From Caballeronia humi (GTDB taxonomy: Bacteria; Pseudomonadota; Gammaproteobacteria; Burkholderiales; Burkholderiaceae): a stretch of DNA of 64,000 bases. Position numbers and translations under genes: made by a program. Every line of letters begins with the position of its first letter. Position 1 is the first letter of the stretch. A model generated the notes under the pieces. It was given only the letters and a program-made list of their open reading frames with translations, had not been told where the DNA came from and did not search any database. Where the stretch lies: NCBI RefSeq assembly GCF_001544475.1, contig NZ_FCNW02000012.1:81576-145575 (forward strand). Reading direction: 5' to 3'. Below, one piece after another: positions 37,078-47,395 of the stretch.

Positions 37078-39324
37078 ATGAAACCACCCTCTCGCCGTCG
37101 TCGAACGTGCTCACCGAGTGTCGCAAAAAAGCAACAGTACCGCGCGATCTCGCTCTTGATCGCGGCGGTCTTGATGCAGGGCTGCGAACGGGCGTCGTCG
37201 GATGAGAAGGCGGCGGCTCCTGCGCCCGCGTCGGGATCGATGGTGATCGAGGGCACGACGTGGCTCCCGTGCGCGCGCGAAGGCGCAACCTGCGCGCTGC
37301 GCGGGACGGCGCGCGTGATGTACGGCACGGCGAGCCAGCACGTCGTCAAGGAATTCACGGACGAGGTCGTCTGCGACAACACCGCCTTCGACGACCCCTC
37401 CCCCGGCGCCGACAAGCGCTGCTGGTACGCGAGCCCGGCGGTATCGGCGGCGCGGCCGGGGGCACGGCCAGCATCGATGGCGCCCGTCGCCGATGCGGAC
37501 ACGCGGCCAAGCGCGCCACCCGCCGTGCCCCAACTCGACTGCAAGGCGCCGGGCGCGCCGGGCCCCGCGACCGAATCGGGCGATCCGATCGAAGCCGATA
37601 CCCCCGGCAGCGACGGCACGCGCATGTTCGCGCGCGGCGCCCCGGTGCGCATCGCGTTCACGGTGCGCCCGGCTGCCGCCGATGCGCTCGTCTGGCAGAT
37701 CCGCGACGCCTGGAATACCGTGCGCGCGAGCGGCCGCTTCCCCGTCGCGGCGCGCGCGGGCACCTATACGCTGTCTTGCACGACGCAGACGGCCGGCTAC
37801 TTCGCGATCTCGGCGACTTTCGCGTCGAAAAAGTCCGCGCTGATGGCGCGCGGCACGCGGCCCGCCGGCATCGCGACGTTCGGCGTGCTGCCCGACGTCT
37901 CCGCCGCGCTGCCCGCCGTGACCTACGTGCATCCGGACCAGCATCGCTTCGGCGGACAGGGCGCGGCCTACCTGAAGCCCGGCGAGTCGTGCTGTTCCGG
38001 CGACGGTTATCGGCCGCTCTATCCGAACCTCGGCCTCACGTGGGTCAACGACAACCGCAACTGGTACATGACCGAGCCGAAGGGCCCGAACACGTTCAAC
38101 GCCGCCGCCGACAACCTCACGCCGTTCTTCAAGCCCGGCGACCTGTTGCGGCTGATCCAGCTCGACGGCATTCCCGGCTGGGCGAGCCCTACGCACGAGC
38201 GGACGCACAGCTACGCGCCCGCGTCGTTCGATCAATACCGCGCGTATCTGCGGCGCGTCGGCGAGGAATCGAACGCGGTGCGCAAGCGCTACTTCCCGCA
38301 GCAGACGAACAATTACTATCAGGTCACCTGGGAGCCCGACTACGAAGGTGGCCTGCCCTGGCGCGATTCCGACGCGAATCTCGTCGCGATGTTCAAGGCG
38401 ACCCACGAATCGATCCACGCGACCGATCCGAACGCCGTCGTCATGGGTCTCACGCTCTCGCAGCTTTCGACCAACACGACGTGGCTGAAGCGCCTCGCGC
38501 CACTCGGCATCGGTAAGTACCTGGATGGCGTGAGCGCGCATGGGTATTACGACATCGGCACGTCGCCGTCGCATCCGCCCGAGCGTTTCGCCGACAGCGG
38601 CGATCCGGCTAAGGCGCTCCCCGGCGCGATGCGCGAGTTGCGCCGCACGATGACCGACGTCGTCAAGCCGGGCGCGAAGCTTTTCGTCACCGAGACCGGT
38701 GTGAGCTATGACATCGGCACGAAGTACGGGCCGAACACGCCGAACGCGAACGTGCTGTATGCGCAGGGCGCGGTGGTCGCGCGCACGCACCTGATCCTGC
38801 TCGGCGAAGGCGCGGACGTGAGCTTCGTGTTCTATTCCGCCGATCCGCCGGAAGTGGGCTACGGCGTGTTCTTCGATCTGGTGAACGCGCAAGGCGGTTT
38901 CGGCCAGACGCAAATCAGCCCGAAGCCGGCGGCGATGAGCGTCGCGGCGATGACGCGTCTCATCGACGGGACGACGACGCTCGGGGCCGTGAACGACACG
39001 CCGACGGGCGTCTATGCCTATGCGTTCCAGCGGCTGAATGGCGGCAAGGTCGTGACGGCGCTATGGACGCACAGGAACGCGGTATGGCCGGGCGCGGGCG
39101 GCTTCAGCCCGACGTACACGGCGAACTACAGCCTGACAGTCGATTCGCCGGGCAAGTCCGGCAACGTGACCGTGTTCGACATGATGGGCAACGCGTCCAC
39201 GATGCCGTACAGGAACGGACGCGTGGCGCTGGCGCTCACCGAATCGCCGGTGTACGTCGTTTCCGACAACGCGCAGATCATGCGATCTAATGTGACAACG
39301 CCCGCAGGATACGCCGCACAGTAG
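37078..39324 (+). CDS. Secreted clan-A glycosidase lipoprotein with Cys-rich N-terminal domain
   Basis: 748 residues. The signal peptide ends in LMQGC with Cys36 as likely lipidation site. Residues 52-120 form a small four-cysteine domain (TTWLPCAREGATCALRG, FDDPSPGADKRCWY) found on secreted carbohydrate-active proteins. A Pro-rich linker and a beta-rich region lead to a TIM-barrel domain from about 280. Likely catalytic glutamates are Glu419 in VTWEP and Glu539 in FVTETG, the usual strand 4 and strand 7 positions of clan GH-A. It may trim or release the exopolysaccharide at the outer membrane. It is divergent from the regulator across a long control region and precedes gmm. Exact GH family uncertain (GH39- or GH5-like). 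Confidence 0.75.
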   Translation: MKPPSRRRRTCSPSVAKKQQYRAISLLIAAVLMQGCERASSDEKAAAPAPASGSMVIEGTTWLPCAREGATCALRGTARVMYGTASQHVVKEFTDEVVCDNTAFDDPSPGADKRCWYASPAVSAARPGARPASMAPVADADTRPSAPPAVPQLDCKAPGAPGPATESGDPIEADTPGSDGTRMFARGAPVRIAFTVRPAAADALVWQIRDAWNTVRASGRFPVAARAGTYTLSCTTQTAGYFAISATFASKKSALMARGTRPAGIATFGVLPDVSAALPAVTYVHPDQHRFGGQGAAYLKPGESCCSGDGYRPLYPNLGLTWVNDNRNWYMTEPKGPNTFNAAADNLTPFFKPGDLLRLIQLDGIPGWASPTHERTHSYAPASFDQYRAYLRRVGEESNAVRKRYFPQQTNNYYQVTWEPDYEGGLPWRDSDANLVAMFKATHESIHATDPNAVVMGLTLSQLSTNTTWLKRLAPLGIGKYLDGVSAHGYYDIGTSPSHPPERFADSGDPAKALPGAMRELRRTMTDVVKPGAKLFVTETGVSYDIGTKYGPNTPNANVLYAQGAVVARTHLILLGEGADVSFVFYSADPPEVGYGVFFDLVNAQGGFGQTQISPKPAAMSVAAMTRLIDGTTTLGAVNDTPTGVYAYAFQRLNGGKVVTALWTHRNAVWPGAGGFSPTYTANYSLTVDSPGKSGNVTVFDMMGNASTMPYRNGRVALALTESPVYVVSDNAQIMRSNVTTPAGYAAQ

Positions 39325-39556
39325 CGTCTTAAACGCATAAAACACGATTCTACGCGCACAAAAAACCTGTCTCACCGAAGCGATCTTTCGGCGTATTTCG
39401 CCAGTGCCCGGCACGGGTGTTCGCTTTCGACGCGCGTTACACTCGGTTCACCCGATCGCGGCATCGGGACACATAACCTACGCAAGAAGGCGCGGCCAAA
39501 GGAGCACCGGGGAGGCCGACGTCTGGACACACACACATAAATACAGCGGAGCAAAG

Positions 39557-40009
39557 ATGCTTAGCGAGACGGATTTTCTGGACGTCGTCCGGCTCACGCC
39601 ACTCGTCTCGATCGACCTGATCGTCACCGACGGCACGCGGCGAGTACTCGTGGGACAGCGGCGCAATCGCCCCGCGCAGGGCACGTGGTTCGTGCCGGGC
39701 GGGCGCATCAAGAAGGACGAATCGATCGACGCGGCGTTCACGCGCATCGTCAACGATGAACTCGGCGTCGCGAGCGTGGAGCGGTCGTCGTCACGGCTCT
39801 ACGGCGTGTTCGAGCACCGTTACGGCGACAATTTCGCGGGCGCGCCCGGCATCTCGACGCACTACATCGTGCTCGCCTACGCGATACACCTTTCCGGCAC
39901 CGTGCCGATCGGCCGCTTCGACCAGCACAGCGAGTACGCCTGGCTGCTGCCCGACGAACTGCTCGGGCGCGAAGACGTTCACGAGAACACCAAGGCGTAC
40001 TTTCGCTAG
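39557..40009 (+). CDS. gmm: GDP-mannose mannosyl hydrolase (Nudix family)
   Basis: 150 residues from the ATG at 39557 (GGAG about 8 bases upstream). FVPGGRIKKDESIDAAFTRI shows the altered Nudix box of Gmm/WcaH, which lacks the usual REUXEE glutamates, and YGVFEHRYGDNF and STHYIVLAYAI are family motifs. It hydrolyses GDP-mannose or GDP-glucose to GDP and the sugar and is part of the colanic acid gene set, where it probably adjusts GDP-sugar pools. It converges on galU with a gap of five bases. Confidence 0.9.
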   Translation: MLSETDFLDVVRLTPLVSIDLIVTDGTRRVLVGQRRNRPAQGTWFVPGGRIKKDESIDAAFTRIVNDELGVASVERSSSRLYGVFEHRYGDNFAGAPGISTHYIVLAYAIHLSGTVPIGRFDQHSEYAWLLPDELLGREDVHENTKAYFR

Positions 40010-40014
40010 GCGAC

Positions 40015-40977
40015 TTAAGCGATCGCTTCCGACAAATCGTCGTCGTTGGCGGCTGGCGCGGCCACGCCGTTCGTTTCCACCACCGGCGCGTGTTCCGCCG
40101 CGAACCGCGCCGCGAAAAGTTCGCGCAGATACGCGTCGAACTGCGTCGCCACTTCCGGGTGACGCAGCGCGAACTCGACTGTCGCCTTCAGATAGCCGAG
40201 CTTGCTGCCGCAATCGAACCGCTTGCCCTTGAAGCGATGCGCGAGCACCTGTTCGTGCGCTAGCAGCGATTGAATCGCATCGGTCAACTGGATCTCGCCG
40301 CCCGCGCCGGGCTTTTGCTTGCGCAAATGCTCGAAGATGCGCGGCATCAGCACGTAGCGCCCGACGACGCCGAGATTCGACGGCGCCGCCTCCGGCTCCG
40401 GCTTTTCGACCACGCGCGAAAGCTTGAAGAGTCCATCGGCCCAAGGCTTGCCGTCGATCACGCCATATGAGCGCGAATCGGCTGGGTCGATCTCCTCGAC
40501 ACCGATCACCGAGGAGTGATAGTGATCGAACACTTCGACCATTTGCGCGAGCACCGGCGGCTGACCATCGATGAGATCGTCGGCGAGCATCACGGCAAAC
40601 GGCTCCTCGCCGATCATCCGTTCAGCGCACAGCACCGCGTGCCCCAGCCCGAGCGGCTCGGCCTGGCGCACGTAGAAACAATCGACGTGACTCGGCTTGA
40701 TGCTGCGCACGAGGTCGAGCAGCGCCTGCTTGCCGCGCGCCTGCAACTCGGCTTCGACTTCGTACGATTTGTCGAAGTGATCTTCGATCGCGCGCTTGCC
40801 GCGGCCCGTCACGAAGATCATTTCCGTGATGCCGGCGGCGATCGCCTCTTCGACCGCGTACTGGATCAGCGGCTTGTCGACGATTGGCAGCATCTCCTTT
40901 GGACTCGCCTTCGTCGCGGGCAGGAACCGCGTGCCGAGACCCGCGACCGGAAATACGGCCTTCTTCACCTTGAGCAT
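40015..40977 (-). CDS. galU: UTP-glucose-1-phosphate uridylyltransferase
   Basis: 320 residues from the ATG at 40977, preceded by [31 protein letters not shown] and [19 protein letters not shown] are the nucleotide-binding signature; [20 protein letters not shown] and the [13 protein letters not shown] segment complete the GalU pattern. It makes UDP-glucose for the WcaJ-like starter and for GalE. The last 30 or so residues ([20 protein letters not shown]) are an acidic low-complexity tail beyond the catalytic core. A BceT-type role in exopolysaccharide supply fits the location. Confidence 0.94.
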   Translation of the reverse strand: MLKVKKAVFPVAGLGTRFLPATKASPKEMLPIVDKPLIQYAVEEAIAAGITEMIFVTGRGKRAIEDHFDKSYEVEAELQARGKQALLDLVRSIKPSHVDCFYVRQAEPLGLGHAVLCAERMIGEEPFAVMLADDLIDGQPPVLAQMVEVFDHYHSSVIGVEEIDPADSRSYGVIDGKPWADGLFKLSRVVEKPEPEAAPSNLGVVGRYVLMPRIFEHLRKQKPGAGGEIQLTDAIQSLLAHEQVLAHRFKGKRFDCGSKLGYLKATVEFALRHPEVATQFDAYLRELFAARFAAEHAPVVETNGVAAPAANDDDLSEAIA

Positions 40978-41219
40978 CTGATCACCCCGTCGATTGTGTC
41001 GCGGCCTTCTCATGCGAGGCCGACGCGACGATTATGCGTCGCATCGGCAGGCAATAATTCGTATGACCACTGGAACGGCCAGCTTATTACTCGAATATCG
41101 AAACCATCTGCCAACACCTCGTCATTTTCCGACTAGCGCGGCGGCGTCCGTGACTCCCCGCGTATAGTGCGTCGCATACGGAAGACTTCCCGATGAGCGG
41201 TTCGCGCTGGAGACTGTCG

Positions 41220-42260
<1,041 letters not shown>

Positions 42261-42283
42261 CGAGCACTCGCTAACGGTACCGC

Positions 42284-42865
42284 ATGCCGCACACGACCTG
42301 GCTGTCCAATCTAGGCGATTCCGGCCTCCTCCTGCCGCTCGCGCTCGCGTGCGCGGTCTGGCTGCGCGTGACCGGCAAGCATCTTGCGCTGCGCTGGCTG
42401 TTGTCGCTCGCGGCGGGCATGGTGCTCGTCGGCGTCACGAAGTTTCTTTACGCGGGCTGCGGGCTCGAATTCGAATCGGTGCAGTTTCGCGTGATCAGCG
42501 GACACACGATGCTCGCAGCCGCGGTCTGGACCGTCTCGCTCGCGCTGCTCGCGTCGGGCGCGCGTGCCGGGTGGCATCGCCTGGGCGCCGCATGCGGTCT
42601 GTTGCTCGCGGCGGCGATCGGCGTGTGCCGGATTGTCGAGGATGCGCACACGCCCATCGAAGTGCTCGCCGGATGGTTGCTCGGCGGCGCGATCGCGCTG
42701 CTGTTTTTGCAGCGGCTCTTCAGCGAGCCGCGCCGCATGCCGCGCGCGCTCGTCGCGGGGCTCGGGCTGCTCGCGGTTTCGTCGATCGCTTACGGGCATC
42801 GCGCGCCGTTCCAGGCGCTCATCGTCCACTACTCGCCGTGGCTTTGTCAGCGGCTCGGCTTCTGA
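42284..42865 (+). CDS. PAP2-family membrane phosphatase
   Basis: 193 residues with five to six hydrophobic helices. Phosphatase motifs are ISGHTMLA (the PSGH-type motif) and CRIVEDAHTPIEV (the SR-x5-H-x3-D-type motif, with Glu for Asp). The first K-x6-RP motif is not clear. It likely removes phosphate from a lipid carrier, such as undecaprenyl diphosphate, in the periplasm, which would help recycle carrier for the three polysaccharide pathways here. It starts 23 bases after the regulator and may share its transcript; it ends six bases from the convergent lysR gene. Confidence 0.8.
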   Translation: MPHTTWLSNLGDSGLLLPLALACAVWLRVTGKHLALRWLLSLAAGMVLVGVTKFLYAGCGLEFESVQFRVISGHTMLAAAVWTVSLALLASGARAGWHRLGAACGLLLAAAIGVCRIVEDAHTPIEVLAGWLLGGAIALLFLQRLFSEPRRMPRALVAGLGLLAVSSIAYGHRAPFQALIVHYSPWLCQRLGF

Positions 42866-42871
42866 GGAACG

Positions 42872-43801
42872 TCAGCGTGACTCGCTGCACGCCTTGTCGG
42901 CTTGCAAGGAAGGCAAGCGCGCATACAACGCCGCCAGCCAGTCGATAAACACGCGCACCCGCCGCGGCTGATGGCGGTTCGCCGCATACAGAATCGACAC
43001 CACCCGCGGATACGAAGGATACGCCTTCAGTACTTCCCGCAACGCGCCGCTCTTCAGATGCTGTTCGAGCGTGTAACTCGATCCCTGGATCAAGCCGAGC
43101 CCTTCGAGTCCGCAAGCAAAGTACGAATCGGCATCGTTGACGGCGACGAGATTGCGCATCGCGATCACGCGCGTCTCGCCACCGGACACGAACTCCCAGT
43201 TGCGCACGCGACTATTGTTCAGCACGTAGCCGACGGCGAGGTGATTCTCCAGATCGTCAGGCGTCTGGGGCTCGCCGTACTTCTCGATATACGCCGGCGA
43301 CGCGCACGTAATCTGCGAATAGCAGCCGATGCGCTTCGCAACGAGCGTTTCGTCGACAACAGCCCCCACGCGCACGACGCAGTCGAGCCCTTCTTCCACG
43401 AGATCGACCTGCCGGTCGGTGAGATTCAGCTCGACGGTGATGTCGGGATAGCTCAAGAGGAAATCCGGCAACGCGGGGATCAGCGTGCTCTTCGCCATCA
43501 GCGCGGGGAGGCTTACGCGCACCTTGCCCTTCGGCGTGGTCTTCGATTGCGAGACCGCCGACTCCATGTCGTCCACTTCGCCGAGCACGCGCACGCAGCG
43601 CTCGTAAAAGGTCTCGCCGTCTTCCGTGATGCTGATGCTGCGCGTGGTGCGGTTGATGAGGCGCGCGCCCAGATGCGCTTCGAGTGCCTGCACGGTGCGC
43701 GAGACGCTGGCGGGCGGCAGGCGCAGCGCATCGGCGGCACGGGAGAAACTGCCCGCTTCGACGACGCGCGCAAACACTTTCATCGCGAGAAACCGGTCCA
43801 T
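42872..43801 (-). CDS. LysR-family transcriptional regulator
   Basis: 309 residues. The N-terminal winged helix MDRFLAMKVFARVVEAGSFS and RLPPASVSRTVQALEAHLGA are standard. The effector domain follows from about residue 90 (GKVRVSLPALMAKSTLIPAL). This is the large CrgA/DsdC-like subgroup often regulating nearby metabolic genes. It has no obvious divergent target here, because the gene upstream is on the same strand beyond a 104-base gap, so its link to polysaccharides is uncertain. Confidence 0.92.
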   Translation of the reverse strand: MDRFLAMKVFARVVEAGSFSRAADALRLPPASVSRTVQALEAHLGARLINRTTRSISITEDGETFYERCVRVLGEVDDMESAVSQSKTTPKGKVRVSLPALMAKSTLIPALPDFLLSYPDITVELNLTDRQVDLVEEGLDCVVRVGAVVDETLVAKRIGCYSQITCASPAYIEKYGEPQTPDDLENHLAVGYVLNNSRVRNWEFVSGGETRVIAMRNLVAVNDADSYFACGLEGLGLIQGSSYTLEQHLKSGALREVLKAYPSYPRVVSILYAANRHQPRRVRVFIDWLAALYARLPSLQADKACSESR

Positions 43802-43905
43802 GCGTGAGTTCCGTTGTTGGCGCGCGCGAGCGTCGCAGGCTTCGCGCGCGTTTGGTTATGGTCGGGAATCAACGACGATAGTACGACGCTTCCATTCAGC
43901 CTGCG

Positions 43906-44961
43906 TCATGGCGTCAGGCTGAATTCGCCGGCAAGCAGCATGGCGTAGGCGCGTTCGAGCGCCGCCAGGTCGGTCGCGCGCGAGCTTGCCTGGATGCCGT
44001 CGAGGCCCGGCAAAGGCACGCTCACCGCGCGGCAGTTCGTATAGTCGCGCGCGCGCATCGATGGCGGGATCGTCGTGAAGAAGGCGGTCGTCGGCACGTC
44101 AAAGCCGGCTGCGATGTGCAGCGCGGCCGTGTCGGAGGTGACCAGGTAGCGCGCGTGCCTGATCCACGCGACGAAATCGGCGGTATCGGGCGCGAGCGGC
44201 GTGACGTCGGTGTAGTGCGGATGATCGACGGCACCGAACCCCGCCACCGGCAAACCGAACTCGCGCCAGAGACGCTCGATGAGTTCCGCGTGCATCGACG
44301 GCGGGATGCTTCTGACAGGCGTTGTCGCGTTGGGGCAGAAGAGAACGTAAGGTTCGCGCTCGTGCGCCACCAGCGGCAACGCCTGTAGCCAGCGGTTGCG
44401 CTTGTCGGCCGAGGGAACATCGGACGGCGGCACGCCGAGCGCCCACAGGAAGAAATCGACCATCGGCAGCGAGGCGAAGGCGGGCCAGAAGAGATGATTG
44501 CCGATATCGATCTTCAGGTCGCCAGGCGGGAGCGAATCGAGCGCAACGGGCAGTTCGATCACTTTCCCCAAAGGAGGCGCGGCGAGTTCGTAGAGGCGCT
44601 GAACATAGCGCGGCGCCCGCGCGGGCCGGTACAATGTGATGCCGAGCGAAGGATGGCGCTTTTTGATTGCGAAGAGCGCGGTTAGCCCGATAATCGAATC
44701 GCCGAGAGTCACGCCCATGCCATTGATGACATGTAAATTGCAGTGTAGGGCGTAGTCGGAGGCAAGGGCCGCGGTGGCGGCGTTGAGGATGCCTTGGACC
44801 ATCGAGAGAGGACGGAAGCCGGATGTGAGCGCATCGTCCATTTCCAGGTCGTAAGGCGCGACAATCTCGTCGTTTGGCGACAAAAGCGAACCCGCATGCG
44901 TCAACGCGGAGACTTCACTGAGCGGATTGACCCAGCAAATTTTTTTCGGGAGGGTAAACAT
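43906..44961 (-). CDS. GT9 / heptosyltransferase-like protein
   Basis: 351 residues from an ATG with a strong AAGGAG site. The C-terminal half resembles the donor-binding half of family 9 glycosyltransferases: YVLFCPNATTPVRSIPPSMH, then YLVTSDTAALHIAAGFDVPT, the equivalent of the D-T-G-x-x-H-I-A-A motif. The N-terminal half has NGMGVTLGDSIIGLTALFAI in the position of the GDxV loop. It may transfer a sugar of an accessory glycan. It is a single gene separated from its neighbours and is the first member of the accessory region. Confidence 0.7.
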   Translation of the reverse strand: MFTLPKKICWVNPLSEVSALTHAGSLLSPNDEIVAPYDLEMDDALTSGFRPLSMVQGILNAATAALASDYALHCNLHVINGMGVTLGDSIIGLTALFAIKKRHPSLGITLYRPARAPRYVQRLYELAAPPLGKVIELPVALDSLPPGDLKIDIGNHLFWPAFASLPMVDFFLWALGVPPSDVPSADKRNRWLQALPLVAHEREPYVLFCPNATTPVRSIPPSMHAELIERLWREFGLPVAGFGAVDHPHYTDVTPLAPDTADFVAWIRHARYLVTSDTAALHIAAGFDVPTTAFFTTIPPSMRARDYTNCRAVSVPLPGLDGIQASSRATDLAALERAYAMLLAGEFSLTP

Positions 44962-46029
44962 GCAACTCCTTAGCCACGAATCGCGAAGAAATACGCGGCT
45001 AACGATTATGCCATCGACATCGGCAAAACCCTGTCCAAGTTACGTGGGGATACACGCGCGCTATTTGGCCGAGGCCATAAATGCACAAGCGATACAACGG
45101 AAGTGGGCGACCTGCGCACCCGTACGGTCTTCCCGCCAATCGTGTTCATTTGCAGTGAGTCAAACGATAATCGGTTCCGCCACTCTCGCATTCCTTTTCC
45201 GACTGTAGTTATTTCGCTGACGCGCTCGCATCACCAGTCAATCCCAGGACGCTCATCGTTGAACCCGTCTGTGGCACTTCAATTTGAAGCCGTCAACCTT
45301 TTTATACGGAGCGCGCTGATAGCTTGCGTCGTGGAATGCAGCCTTGCAATCTTGCTTCAGATGTTGATATGTACGAGAAACCACATAGCGAGAAATTGTC
45401 CTCGCTGAATATCTACCGCAGACGCCGTGTCGTTCGCGGCGATTTGCCGGCTGGCACAGCAGGATACTGAGGCATTCCGGTCAGGGCGATCGCTACCGGG
45501 TCGAGGTTGTGCGGCTTCGTTCAACAGGGATGACGGTTCAGGCGTGATTCGCGGCATCAGTGAGGGCTTGATCGCCTGATCGCACCAACGGGTCAGATGA
45601 CATCACCCCGAATTGAGGGACCTGCAACGACGGCGGGCCGCACTGGTCACCACAACTCCGGCACGATGAAGCAGTCGATTGCCGCTGGGGTGGGTGCAAC
45701 TTTGTCGTTCGGCGTAGCGCCGATTGGAATCACGTTGTACAACGGCGGCACTATCTCAGGCAACGTCTACTGTGGAAGCAGCCGACGCTGCGGCCGAAAG
45801 TGCCGTACACGGGACCCGGAGCCGCTCGGCGAAGGGCCTTTGCCGTGCACAGAGCGACCGGGCCAGATTCGATGCGTCCCGGCCGGCACGCAGGGTATGC
45901 CCTACCGAGCAACGTATCCAGTCCCAGGCTGGGAGTCGGAGCACTGAGCAGGTCGGACGATCCATACATTACGCGCGGCTTCGCGGGTCGGTGTCCGACG
46001 CGTGCCCCGCCTTGACCTTAGGGATTGCC
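44962..46029. other. 1.07 kb stretch without a recognisable gene
   Basis: This region holds the promoter of the GT9-like gene and probably that of the GT87-like gene. Short frames occur (for example at 45669-45947, with a peptide containing APIGITLYNGGTISGNV) but none has family features, good codon pattern and a ribosome-binding site together. It may contain decayed genes. Confidence 0.4.
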
Positions 46030-47298
46030 ATGAAGACAGCGTCGATTGGAAGCAAGTCTACAGCGAGATATTCAACTTTCGGTGCGGTGCTGCTGGTGAT
46101 CGCGCTGTGTATGCTGGCGGCGAGAATTCCGCACCTCGTGAGAGACCTTCACGATCGCGGCCCCGACTGGGTCGGAGACTTCCAGTACTTCTACTACGCC
46201 TTTACGGTGGCAATTAATCACCCGTCGGAAGCATGGATCCTCTACGACGGCGATCACGTCATCCCGTTCCTGCACGAGATCGGCATGCTCGACGTCAGCG
46301 CGATAAATTTCTACGGCTACCCTCCGCAGTTCGCCATTATCTTTTCATGGCTAGCTTCTTGGGACGTATCGACGGCGAGGATTATTTGGTCTGGCATGTC
46401 GGCCGTCTGTATGGTGACCGCCGTCATCCTGACGCTGCAGCTTTCGTACCGCGGCGGAAATCGGGGCGCCTTCGTGTTGTTGGCTGCGATCGTGATACTG
46501 TTTCGTCCCACGTTGGACGAAATGTATTGGGGCCAATCGAACGCCCTCCTGTTCGTTCTCCTGGCGGCGACGTTCTTTTGCATCGAACGCGGCAACCGTT
46601 ATGCGGCCGGCTTATTCCTCGCACTCGCGATCGCAGTGAAAGTAACGCCGATGGCTATCGTCGGCTTACTGTTGCTACGCCGGGAATGGCGAACGGTGAT
46701 CTCCACGATCATCTTCTCGGTCGTCATAGCGGCTGTAACTGCTGCCCAATTCGGGTGGAACGTAATTTTGCGTTACTACATCGCCGATCTGTGGCGTCTG
46801 AACAAGCAGTTTTCGCTTCTGGGTGGCGCACCGTTCAATAGCTCCCTGAAGGGCGCCTTGCAGACTTTATCCGCGGCCTCCGGCACATCCATGTCGCCGA
46901 CGGCGCTGGGGGCGATCTCCACCGTATTTGGGTTGGCGGTGTGTTTGCTAGCTGCATACCTCGTATTCAAGCGTCATGCAGACCCTCGCATCGACTATGC
47001 ACTTGCCACGGCGACTATGCTACTGGCCTCGCCAGCGCTCGAGTCCGTGCATATGGTGGTAGTGCTGATCCCCTTGCTGATACTCGTCGGAACTACGCTC
47101 GAGGAGCCTCAGGCATTCAGCGGGGCGGCGTCAGGCTCGCGTACCGAATTGGTGTTCATAGCGCTTTCGATTGCGCTGTTGATGTTTTCGCCGAAATTCG
47201 TCAGCTATACGGTCGCCGTCATGCTGATCTACGGTTTGTGTGTCGCGCGCTATTTTCCGACCGCCGTCTTTAGCGATCGCGGGAGGAAAACGGCTTGA
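46030..47298 (+). CDS. GT87-like (DUF2029) membrane glycosyltransferase
   Basis: 422 residues from the ATG at 46030 (AGGGATTGCC upstream). About ten to twelve membrane helices are seen, with the first periplasmic loop containing the acidic motif GDFQYFYYAF, GYPPQFAII and later YWGQSNALLFVLLA and AIAVKVTPMAIVGLLLL. These match the GT87/DUF2029 group, which uses polyprenyl-phosphate-linked sugars on the outer face of the membrane. The next gene is a GtrB-like enzyme that makes such lipid-linked sugars, so the two may form a donor/transferase pair that adds a side-branch sugar. Substrate unknown. Confidence 0.8.
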   Translation: MKTASIGSKSTARYSTFGAVLLVIALCMLAARIPHLVRDLHDRGPDWVGDFQYFYYAFTVAINHPSEAWILYDGDHVIPFLHEIGMLDVSAINFYGYPPQFAIIFSWLASWDVSTARIIWSGMSAVCMVTAVILTLQLSYRGGNRGAFVLLAAIVILFRPTLDEMYWGQSNALLFVLLAATFFCIERGNRYAAGLFLALAIAVKVTPMAIVGLLLLRREWRTVISTIIFSVVIAAVTAAQFGWNVILRYYIADLWRLNKQFSLLGGAPFNSSLKGALQTLSAASGTSMSPTALGAISTVFGLAVCLLAAYLVFKRHADPRIDYALATATMLLASPALESVHMVVVLIPLLILVGTTLEEPQAFSGAASGSRTELVFIALSIALLMFSPKFVSYTVAVMLIYGLCVARYFPTAVFSDRGRKTA

Positions 47299-47395
47299 TC
47301 TGTCCGATCGTTTTCGACGGCCTTAAGGGCGAGGCTCCCGCCGACGGGCACTCGGTGAGACATCTACGGCTTCAACCCCGCTTGGGACATTGCCC

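Noticed and set aside
37111..38913. Long open frame on the minus strand (about 600 codons)
   Set aside because: Antisense to the glycosidase lipoprotein, Arg-rich and lacking features.
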